Assembly (NCBI GenBank): GCA_946636615.1
Contig: CAMPBE010000002.1
Location: forward strand, 21,635 to 85,634
Direction of reading: 5' to 3'
DNA length: 64,000 nucleotides
Origin: an uncultured bacterium
GTDB taxonomy: Bacteria > Cyanobacteriota > Vampirovibrionia > Gastranaerophilales > Gastranaerophilaceae
The notes beneath the pieces were generated by a model. The model saw nothing but the letters and a program-made list of their open reading frames with translations. It did not search any database and was not told where the DNA came from. This document shows, in pieces, positions 56,801-64,000 of the stretch; within the stretch, counting starts at the first letter, position 1; every line of letters begins with the position of its first letter. Both the position numbers and the translations under genes were made by a program.

Positions 56801-57514
56801 TTGTCTTATGAAATTAAGAAAATCGTAAATGCGGTTGATGGTCTTGAGGCTTCTTTAACTCAAGACGAAATGATTGATTTGAAAGCAAATATCGAAAGCT
56901 TGACTGAAGATATTTTGAGTATTAGTGTCAGAACAAACAGAATATTGTTGAATTCTGATGAATCTTTTAAAACCTTAACCGATGGATTGAATAATTTTAG
57001 CGGAATAATTTATAAGCTAGAAGATAGGATAAATAATCTTGATACCAATGAAGCAACCTCAAGAATAGAAAATAAGCTTGATAGAGTTCATTCTATGGCT
57101 GTTGCTTCTGCAAATGCCGATAAAGTATTTCATCAAGCCCTTATGTATCTTGGTGAATGGGTTGATTTAACAACAGAAAATATATCTTCAATATCTGATA
57201 AAACTGCTCGAATTAATGATTTGGAAAAAAATATTGAAGATATAAAATCAAATCTGCCTTTAAAAGATGATATTTTAAATGAAATAAAGGAATTATTGCC
57301 TGATAATCAAGATTTAATCAGTAGACTTGTATCAAAATTCCAACTTCAGGAAGAAAGAATTGATATTTTGGAGAACAAACTTGAAAAAATTCTTTCGACA
57401 ATTGAAGAAAAAGATGATACTGTGTTGAACAGAAAAGTGGATAAAATAGAAAAAATGTTATCCAAACTTGGAACAAATATTGAAAAGTTGACTTCTTATG
57501 TTGATGAAGAATAA
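53867..57514 (+). CDS. Very long coiled-coil protein with internal 34-38 aa repeats
   Basis: About 1215 aa; LNTKLDVIVADS / LNTKINIMATDT / LNAKIDTIVSDE / INTKVDAIAADT repeats. Confidence 0.8.
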   Translation: MAQTVDEIAELINNLRDENDRNSENFEKVLTNINAKLEEMSDGDNIETLRLYFSELKKSIEEKCTNALLKFEDVQKIFSHILAFQDELAKGEEIKLLFSNFNSIFEKFLLEMQNRKEILENIERQLENAVTKNDIENLANSVNDIKESFENNSKMNYENLINEINNLKLEIISNINTSDNNEELEKINSSLNDLITNVHFLMDLSSQNNSELLDSVSSETELILSKFIDDISANSEMNFGVIKNSVESINSEVKQLKKDIMDSDNARTFVISNGFNNLKSSFDNMPNLFGSVQNNILNVAGEQLKGVVESVKEYIKEAQQVSLDNREIKYAGLVQKLSDIETLLTQSAQDYEFKSENLQSKLSEFVQIVENSSADTEGKISASLDELKMLKEELLSLNESLKAEKIANDEKSNESISIIDAGIENIILTLNNVSDEIKRGSEKSVGCLIENSDKKLSQIKELLFELKDRDNSVETIDKISESVESISSELRLVSTDILDALRNKSDDMIRAFNSIKESLDLFTGFDVEQILETIKSQLEDSFSNFSMNVNKDMLSYSESFSNLEQAYKNSLNKISVIEECVTDKIQSDLELMNLTIEKNISGLKSSITDTIGVQVQDIQESVNSIMDDKKIFEALDNIKNNFQERFDLFNNNQNLVSSKQDEIQDDINKLFDNIKSFVNIATQKVIDNTNSDKVITKIEELKSDNLAIADSINNLNTKLDVIVADSTAEEMHQRFDEIGDANNQINDKISALNTKINIMATDTASDDIKSKLDKISEKSEKMMSDYFNNLNAKIDTIVSDESIGLALNELTDSEKEISNIVQSINTKVDAIAADTSLESLLDEIDNVKNIIYEQHKNFETSSDDRLSAIDTYLKDVLVKLDNVDLDKNAEDIKESVMNALISVVDQISFVEESEEIKDFVEEKTDEINKNIIEVQNQLKQLSTSDDAFDYTYTLQDVESDIAKLRIAINNLQSADYSDLSYEIKKIVNAVDGLEASLTQDEMIDLKANIESLTEDILSISVRTNRILLNSDESFKTLTDGLNNFSGIIYKLEDRINNLDTNEATSRIENKLDRVHSMAVASANADKVFHQALMYLGEWVDLTTENISSISDKTARINDLEKNIEDIKSNLPLKDDILNEIKELLPDNQDLISRLVSKFQLQEERIDILENKLEKILSTIEEKDDTVLNRKVDKIEKMLSKLGTNIEKLTSYVDEE

Positions 57515-58883
57515 ATTAATTTCGGAGTTAAAACAATATCTTTCTAAATCAAATATACTTGAAACATTGGAAGAACGTTATGCATATGCTCAAGATGCTT
57601 CAAATTCAAGGGAAGTCGTAAATCTTCCGGATGTTGTTGTCTTTGTTGAAAGTGTTGAACAAATACAATCAGTTGTGAAGCTTGCAAACAAGTATAAAAT
57701 GCCTGTTGTTTGCCGAGGTGCAGGGACGAATGTTGTTGGAGCATGCAGATGTGAGCATGGCGGAATATTATTGAACTTTTCTAAAATGAATAGGATATTG
57801 GAAATTAATCCTGAAAATATGACTGCAACTGTTGAAGCGGGTGTAATTTTAGGTGATTTGCAAAAAGAAGTTGACAAAATTGGTTTGTTTTATCCTCCTG
57901 ACCCTTCAAATTTAGCAGTATCTACAATAGGTGGTAGTGTTGCGCAAAATTCAGGCGGAGCAAAATCTTTTAAATATGGTACGACAAAGGATTATGTTCT
58001 GGATATGAAAGTTGTTATGGCTGACGGTTCAATATTAAGAACCGGTTCAAGTACTATAAAAAATTCAACAGGTTATAACTTAAACACTTTGTTTGTAGGT
58101 TCAGAAGGAACTTTAGGAATTGTTGCCGAAGTGACTTTGAAACTTATACCAAAACCTGAAGCAAAAAAAGTTTTTATGGCATATTTTGACACAGTAAAAG
58201 ATGCAGTTTTGGCTGTAAATTCATTGATAGAACAGAGAATATATCCGGCAACAATAGATTTTATGGATAAAAATGCGATAAAAACGGTTGAAGAATTTTA
58301 TCCTGCAAATTTATTAACTGATAAAGAGGCTGCTTTGGTTATTGAGATTGACGGTTTTGAGTGCTCAATGGATTATCAGGAAAGAATAATAGTTGGTGTT
58401 TTATCAGAATGCAGGGCATCTGCAATTCAGGCTTCTCATAACGATGAAGAATATGAAAAAATATGGAAAGCTCGTCGTTCATCAATGGGTGCTTGTGCAA
58501 AAATAAAGCCAAATGTTACGACAGATGATGTTATAGTTTCAAGGGAAAAATTGCCTGAACTTGTTTTGGGTATAAGAGAAATATGTTCAAGGTATAGTCT
58601 TAAAGTGTGTATGGTTGGTCATGTGGGTGATGGTAGTGTCCACCCGCAAATTCCTATAGATTATAGTGATGAAGATGAATATTCAAGATATAAAAGAGCT
58701 AAGGTCGAAATATATAATTTGACAGGTCAATTGGGCGGCATATTGTCCGGCGAGCATGGAATTGGTGCGGATAAACGTGATTATATTGATAAGGTTGTTA
58801 ATTCCGTTTCATTGGATTGTATGCGTCAAATAAAAAAAACATTCGATTCTAATAATATTTTAAATCCTTATAAAATATTTTAG
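57504..58883 (+). CDS. FAD-binding oxidase, GlcD/D-lactate dehydrogenase-like
   Basis: VVCRGAGTNVVGACRCEHGGILLNFSKMNRILEI; PPDPSNLAVSTIGGSVAQNSGGAKSFKYGTTKDYVLDMKVV; HVGDGSVHPQI; GEHGIGADK. Confidence 0.94.
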   Translation: MKNKLISELKQYLSKSNILETLEERYAYAQDASNSREVVNLPDVVVFVESVEQIQSVVKLANKYKMPVVCRGAGTNVVGACRCEHGGILLNFSKMNRILEINPENMTATVEAGVILGDLQKEVDKIGLFYPPDPSNLAVSTIGGSVAQNSGGAKSFKYGTTKDYVLDMKVVMADGSILRTGSSTIKNSTGYNLNTLFVGSEGTLGIVAEVTLKLIPKPEAKKVFMAYFDTVKDAVLAVNSLIEQRIYPATIDFMDKNAIKTVEEFYPANLLTDKEAALVIEIDGFECSMDYQERIIVGVLSECRASAIQASHNDEEYEKIWKARRSSMGACAKIKPNVTTDDVIVSREKLPELVLGIREICSRYSLKVCMVGHVGDGSVHPQIPIDYSDEDEYSRYKRAKVEIYNLTGQLGGILSGEHGIGADKRDYIDKVVNSVSLDCMRQIKKTFDSNNILNPYKIF

Positions 58884-58959
58884 AATGTTTACAATAATGA
58901 TAATTTAGAGTATACTTATATTTATCTTTTATTTGTAATTTTATATATTGGAGTAAAAA

Positions 58960-59652
58960 ATGTCGGTTGATTTATCTGTTGTTATTCCCTGTTTAAATGA
59001 AGAAAAAACAATAGCAATATGTATTCAAAAATGTAAACAATCATTTCAAAAATTGAATATTGCAGGAGAAGTTGTAGTTGTAGATAATAATTCTACAGAT
59101 AGAACTGCAGAAATTTCAATTGCTGAGGGAGCTCGGGTTGTTCGTTGTGCTGAGCAAGGTTATGGAAATGCTTTGAGATGTGGTTTTAAAAACGCTGAAG
59201 GTGAATATGTTTTGATGGGAGACGCAGATAATACATATGATTTTTTAGAGATCCCTTTGTATTGGAATAAAATGAAGCCTGAATTGGGCATGGTAACAGG
59301 CTCAAGGATAAGAGGAAATATCGAGAAAGGTGCTATGCCTTGGAAAAATCGTTATATTGGTACTCCTGCATTAACTTTTATATTGAATTTACTATATGGA
59401 ACAAAATTATCTGATTCTCAATGTGGCATGCGATTAATGAGAAAAAAATGCCTTGATCAAATTACGTTTAAAACTACAGGTATGGAATTTGCAAGTGAAT
59501 TGTATGTTGAATTTGTAAAACATAATTTTAAAATTGATGAGGTCCCAATATCTCTGTATAAGGATGTACAAGGTCGTATTCCTCACTTGCGTCCTTGGAG
59601 AGATGGGTTTAGGCATTTGAGATATTTGATTAAAGCAAAATTCACAAAATAA
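58960..59652 (+). CDS. Family 2 glycosyltransferase (DPM1-like)
   Basis: DLSVVIPCLNEEKTIAICIQKC; VVVDNNSTDRTAEIS; GDADNTYDF. Confidence 0.93.
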   Translation: MSVDLSVVIPCLNEEKTIAICIQKCKQSFQKLNIAGEVVVVDNNSTDRTAEISIAEGARVVRCAEQGYGNALRCGFKNAEGEYVLMGDADNTYDFLEIPLYWNKMKPELGMVTGSRIRGNIEKGAMPWKNRYIGTPALTFILNLLYGTKLSDSQCGMRLMRKKCLDQITFKTTGMEFASELYVEFVKHNFKIDEVPISLYKDVQGRIPHLRPWRDGFRHLRYLIKAKFTK

Positions 59653-59704
59653 TAAAATAAAATAAAAAATTAATGCTGTTTGCTGTTTATTATATAATTA
59701 TAAT

Positions 59705-60508
59705 ATGAATAAAGCGGAGCTTATCAATTATTTCATATCTTTGGGGTTAGAAGTTCATACGGGAACAAAGGCGAGAGGGCATCAAGGGTTTTTTATTAAA
59801 AACAGGATTGATATTTCAAAAAATGTCCCTGAAAATAAAGTTGTGCAGACGCTTTTGCATGAATTTGCTCACTATATTCATTCAAAAATTGAACCTGACA
59901 TGAATAAAACAGGCGGTAGTTTAAAAGTTTTGTTTCAGTCAGAAAATCCTGTATATAAAGAAGAATTAATGAAAGTAACAAATTTTGTTGATGAAAACTC
60001 ATTATGTATAAGGCTTTATGAGCATAAGGATAGGATTAAGTCAAAAATTAAGGAGCAAGAAAAGATTATAAGACAAGATTATCCAAATTTTATGCGTTCT
60101 AAAAAGTTTAAAGAATTTGATAAATATATAAGAAAATCTCAGGCAAAATATTTATTGAGATATGACAGGGTAAAAGTTGTTGAGGGTGGATTTTTCAAAA
60201 AAACAGTAAAATTATATTCAATTGACAATATAGAAGCAGATTTCCCTGATATGCCAAAAGCTTTTATGTCTTGTATAAGGCTAAAATCTTTGCAGAGAAA
60301 ACAAGCTCGTGTTTCTGCGAGAATTAACAGATATAAAAAATATTATGAAAAACCTACAGAGCTTTTTGCCCGTCTTGTTGAAGGACTTTATATTGACAGA
60401 GAATGGGTTGAAGCAATCGCTCCAAATGTTACAAAGCAATTCTATGATTTACTTAACGACGGATACTATATGGAGTTGAAAAAAACCTTGCAACTATGCA
60501 ATCTTTAA
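59705..60508 (+). CDS. Zincin-type metallopeptidase-like protein
   Basis: VVQTLLHEFAHYIHSKIEP (HExxH); remainder basic/helical. Confidence 0.7.
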   Translation: MNKAELINYFISLGLEVHTGTKARGHQGFFIKNRIDISKNVPENKVVQTLLHEFAHYIHSKIEPDMNKTGGSLKVLFQSENPVYKEELMKVTNFVDENSLCIRLYEHKDRIKSKIKEQEKIIRQDYPNFMRSKKFKEFDKYIRKSQAKYLLRYDRVKVVEGGFFKKTVKLYSIDNIEADFPDMPKAFMSCIRLKSLQRKQARVSARINRYKKYYEKPTELFARLVEGLYIDREWVEAIAPNVTKQFYDLLNDGYYMELKKTLQLCNL

Positions 60509-60521
60509 ACTATTTAACCAA

Positions 60522-61904
60522 TTACACTCTGCCGTACATGTCCTCGTATCTTATGATATCTTCTTCTATAAGCGGGTTGCCCTTTTGAACTTCAATGATT
60601 TCCAAATCCTCTTTATAAGGATTTTGGAGGGAGTGTATAGCTTTTAGCGGAATATCTACACTGTGTCCCTGAGAAAGGATGATGTCTTTGCCTTCTAATA
60701 CAACTTTTGCCGTTCCTGACAGTACAACCCAATGCTCGCTTCTAAAGTTGTGAGATTGTACAGAAAGTTTTTGCGCAGGGTTTACATGAATAATTTTTGT
60801 TAAAAAACCTTCGCCTTGTGCAATTACTGTGTAAAATCCCCAAGGGCGATAAACGGTTTTGTGTATAAGATGTGTGTTGTCGTTTTGTTTTTTTAGTGTT
60901 TCATATATATGTTTTACATCTTGTGTTCTGTCTTTTTTGCACGCCAAAATTGCATCTTCAGTTTCTACAATGACTGTATCTTCAAGCCCTATTGTTGCAA
61001 CAAGTTTTGAGGACGAGTAGACAAAAGAATTTTTTGAATTCTCATCTAATACATGGCCCACAAAAACATTACCGTTTGTATCTTTTTTGCTTACATCATA
61101 AATTGATTGCCATGAGCCCAAATCGTTCCAATCGCTTTCCAATTTGACAAGTGCAATCTTGTCTGATTTTTCCATAATTGCGTAATCTATTGAAATGCTC
61201 GGCATTTTGTCAAAATCTATGAACGGAATTTCATCTTTTTTATTAAAGTCAAAAAGTTCTGAAAGCTTTGCTATTTCATGAGCATGCTTATATGCTTCTT
61301 CAAACAATGTTGAAGCTTTGAACATAAAAATTCCGCTATTCCAAAAATATGTTCCTGCCTGTAAATATTTTTTTGCAGTTTCACAATTTGGTTTTTCAAC
61401 GAATTCTTTTACTTTGTATCCGTCTTGTATTTTTTCAGAGGTGTTAATATAGCCGTATCCTGTTTCAGGGTAACTAGGTTCAACTCCGAATGTTACAATA
61501 TATCCGTCTTCAGCTAATTTTTCACCTTTTTTTACAGTAGATAAAAATTTTTCATTGTTTTCGATTAAATGGTCTGACGGAACAACAATTATTATAGGGT
61601 CTGAATTAGATTTTTGCATAATATATTTTGTTGCCAAAACTATTGCAGGAGCAGTGTTTTTTGCAACAGGTTCAGATAATACAACGGGGTTGTTGCACAA
61701 ATCGGAAAGTTGCATCCGAACATTTGATGTATGCTTTGTATTAGTTATGCTCACTATTTCTGATGCGCAGTTTTTTAATCTTTCGTATGTCGCTTGTAAC
61801 AAGCTTTTTTTTGAGTTTAGATTCAAAAGTTGTTTAGGATACAATTCTCTTGAAAGAGGCCATAATCTACTTCCCGAACCGCCTGCTAATATGATTCCGT
61901 ACAT
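60522..61904 (-). CDS. manC: Mannose-1-phosphate guanylyltransferase / mannose-6-phosphate isomerase (bifunctional type II)
   Basis: MYGIILAGGSGSRLWPLSRELYPKQLLNL; FVEKP; RPWGFYTVIAQGEGFLTKIIHVNPAQKLSVQSH. Confidence 0.95.
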   Translation of the reverse strand: MYGIILAGGSGSRLWPLSRELYPKQLLNLNSKKSLLQATYERLKNCASEIVSITNTKHTSNVRMQLSDLCNNPVVLSEPVAKNTAPAIVLATKYIMQKSNSDPIIIVVPSDHLIENNEKFLSTVKKGEKLAEDGYIVTFGVEPSYPETGYGYINTSEKIQDGYKVKEFVEKPNCETAKKYLQAGTYFWNSGIFMFKASTLFEEAYKHAHEIAKLSELFDFNKKDEIPFIDFDKMPSISIDYAIMEKSDKIALVKLESDWNDLGSWQSIYDVSKKDTNGNVFVGHVLDENSKNSFVYSSSKLVATIGLEDTVIVETEDAILACKKDRTQDVKHIYETLKKQNDNTHLIHKTVYRPWGFYTVIAQGEGFLTKIIHVNPAQKLSVQSHNFRSEHWVVLSGTAKVVLEGKDIILSQGHSVDIPLKAIHSLQNPYKEDLEIIEVQKGNPLIEEDIIRYEDMYGRV

Positions 61905-62003
61905 TTTTCTCTCCTATAATACATTATTATATAGCAAAAATTTAATTTCTTGAATTATATATTAATTTTTGGTAATATGTTAACAGTAATGTTTGAATGG
62001 GAT

Positions 62004-63980
62004 ATGAAAAAGAGAGTAATAGCCGGAAGTGTTGCTGTTTTGTTGGGTTTGGCTGCAGTAGGTATTGCTGTGCTTTATCAACCAGAGAGCAAAACGGAGG
62101 AGATTTATAGAGCTGCCCTTGAGGATTTTAATGCAGGTAAATATCAAAATTCATATTATTTGTTTTCTAAAATATCTATGTCTTCAAATTTAAAGCCGGT
62201 TGCAATATACCATAGAGCTGAATGTGCAAAAATGCTGGGCGATGAAAAATCAGAGCTTAAGCAATACGAAATTCTTTTTAATAATTATCCAAAGCATAAG
62301 TTAAGTTTGAAATCCAAATATCTCGCAGCACAAAAATTGGTTGAACAAAAACCAGAAATTGCAAAAAAATATTTTGAAAATATTATAAAACAAGCACCTG
62401 ATACAGATTATGCAATTGCATCAGAATATTATTTAGGTGTTTTGTTGATGAATGAATACAAGGATGAAAAAATAATTCCGGTTTCTGTCAAAGATGATGT
62501 ACAGAATTATTTTAGACATTATATAAAACAAGCTCCGTCAGGCAGGCATGCTTTGAATGCTGTTTATAATTGGATGGAATTTGTTGATAACATATCACAG
62601 GATGATTATTTGTTAATGGCAAATACTTGTTATTTGTTTGATGAAAATAATATGGCCAAAGAATTACTTTCAAAATCAGATATACATGAAAGTTGGGTAC
62701 TTGATGTTAAAGTTTCATATAAATTAGGTAATTATTCACGAGTTAAAAATCTTGTAGAAAACGGTATTCAAAAATATTTGACTTATGTTTCTGCAGATCA
62801 GCTAATAGATGCGATAGATATATATAATAGTTTAGGTGGTTCAAATTCAACAAACAGACTTTTGGGGTTAATGTCGTCTGATTCTATAAAAGGCAGAGAT
62901 TACTTGATGTATTTGAAATGTCAAAGTGCAGTGCAAAATGAAAAAACAGCTTGTTTTAGTAAGTTATATTTAGACTATCCAAATGGTAAATTTTCAGCAG
63001 AATCTTTATCAAATATATTTTTTGCAAAGATAAAATCAGGTAATGTTGAGGATGCTAAAAAAGTTGGAGAAGATCATTTAAGAAAATTTCAGAGCGTAAA
63101 TTCTACTCCAATGGTTATGTTTTGGCTTGGAAAGTTGTATGAAAAAACTAATGATTACGACAAATATAATTATTATTATAGGAATGTTATTGATAAATAT
63201 CCTGATTCATATTATGCGTATAGAGCTTATTTAAAATTAAGACGCATGCAAGGACCGATAATTACAAGCAACCTTAACCCACAGCCTGTTGAATATCCTT
63301 ACAGGTATACAAAAAATAATATTATCGTTAAACTTGTAAATTTAGGGGATTATGATATTGTTAATGATTTTGCGGGTGATGATGAATTCATAAAGAGTTG
63401 GGTTTTGTATAAAAAAGGTGACTATTCTCATTCCATGCTTGTAGCTCGTGATGCTATGGAAAAATTGGAAGATAAACCGGATAAATATGACATGCGCTGG
63501 CGACTCGTTTATCCTGTAATGTATTTTGATAATATTAAAAAATATGCAAATGAAACAGGTAATAATTTGCCGTTGATTGTCTCTTTGATTAGAGAAGAAA
63601 GCTATTTTGACCCGTTGGCGCAGAGTGCCGTCGGAGCAAGAGGTTTGATGCAATTGATGCCTGCAACTGCTTCAGATATAAATTCAAAATTTTCTTTAGG
63701 CATGTCAATTCCTGATGATTTATATAATCCTGAAAAAAATATAAAACTTGGAAATTATTACTATGAATTTTTAAGAAAAAATTTGGAAGGCTATGATATA
63801 TCTTCAATAGCTGCTTATAACGGTGGAATAGGCTCTCTCAAAAATTGGAAAACATCTATAAATTATAATGATACAGATGAATTTGTAGAACAAATTCCTT
63901 ATGCTGAAACAAAAACATATGTAAAAAAAGTATTCCGCAGCTATTGGAACTACATAAGAATTTATTCGGGGAATAATTAG
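62004..63980 (+). CDS. Soluble lytic murein transglycosylase-like protein with signal anchor
   Basis: N-terminal TM MKKRVIAGSVAVLLGLAAVGIAVLY; SLT domain SLIREESYFDPLAQSAVGARGLMQLMPATA...NIKLGNYYYEFLRKN...AYNGG; exact start uncertain (ORF opens at 61950). Confidence 0.9.
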   Translation: MKKRVIAGSVAVLLGLAAVGIAVLYQPESKTEEIYRAALEDFNAGKYQNSYYLFSKISMSSNLKPVAIYHRAECAKMLGDEKSELKQYEILFNNYPKHKLSLKSKYLAAQKLVEQKPEIAKKYFENIIKQAPDTDYAIASEYYLGVLLMNEYKDEKIIPVSVKDDVQNYFRHYIKQAPSGRHALNAVYNWMEFVDNISQDDYLLMANTCYLFDENNMAKELLSKSDIHESWVLDVKVSYKLGNYSRVKNLVENGIQKYLTYVSADQLIDAIDIYNSLGGSNSTNRLLGLMSSDSIKGRDYLMYLKCQSAVQNEKTACFSKLYLDYPNGKFSAESLSNIFFAKIKSGNVEDAKKVGEDHLRKFQSVNSTPMVMFWLGKLYEKTNDYDKYNYYYRNVIDKYPDSYYAYRAYLKLRRMQGPIITSNLNPQPVEYPYRYTKNNIIVKLVNLGDYDIVNDFAGDDEFIKSWVLYKKGDYSHSMLVARDAMEKLEDKPDKYDMRWRLVYPVMYFDNIKKYANETGNNLPLIVSLIREESYFDPLAQSAVGARGLMQLMPATASDINSKFSLGMSIPDDLYNPEKNIKLGNYYYEFLRKNLEGYDISSIAAYNGGIGSLKNWKTSINYNDTDEFVEQIPYAETKTYVKKVFRSYWNYIRIYSGNN

Positions 63981-64000
63981 TTTTACATAATAAATATTAT

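Overview
AT-rich bacterial chromosomal window, densely coding on both strands. Gene content and protein style suggest an uncultured gut-type lineage, possibly Gastranaerophilales/Melainabacteria; this is inference only, with no marker phylogeny. Most of it is housekeeping: ADP-forming acyl-CoA synthetase (5' truncated), spmAB, an RND efflux operon, rdgB-uppS, fusA, ileS, a dicarboxylate symporter, B12-dependent RNR, purB, rpsO, hydF, mnmE, mfd, a PPIase lipoprotein, hisS, an Orn/Lys/Arg decarboxylase, mscL, a 2-oxoacid:ferredoxin oxidoreductase operon, an FAD oxidase, GT2, manC and a lytic transglycosylase. Interspersed are lineage-type hypothetical proteins, several with a short N-terminal FKG/FG-like motif. 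No rRNA, tRNA, CRISPR array, IS transposase or prophage was recognised. The most interesting layer is a set of small palindromic interspersed repeats (core like GTCATTSTGAG...AATC). The best example is a ~640 bp composite at 25357-25996. In it a single-domain GIY-YIG nuclease gene lies between two near-identical palindromic repeats, with outer 16-bp inverted ends, filling the gap between convergent nrdJ and purB almost stop codon to stop codon. Related elements appear in frame inside ileS and mfd and in several intergenic spaces. A separate ~150 bp repeat family has one copy inside the korABCD-like operon and one at 44.4 kb. I propose a GIY-YIG-associated palindromic mobile element system as the main candidate for an under-described system.
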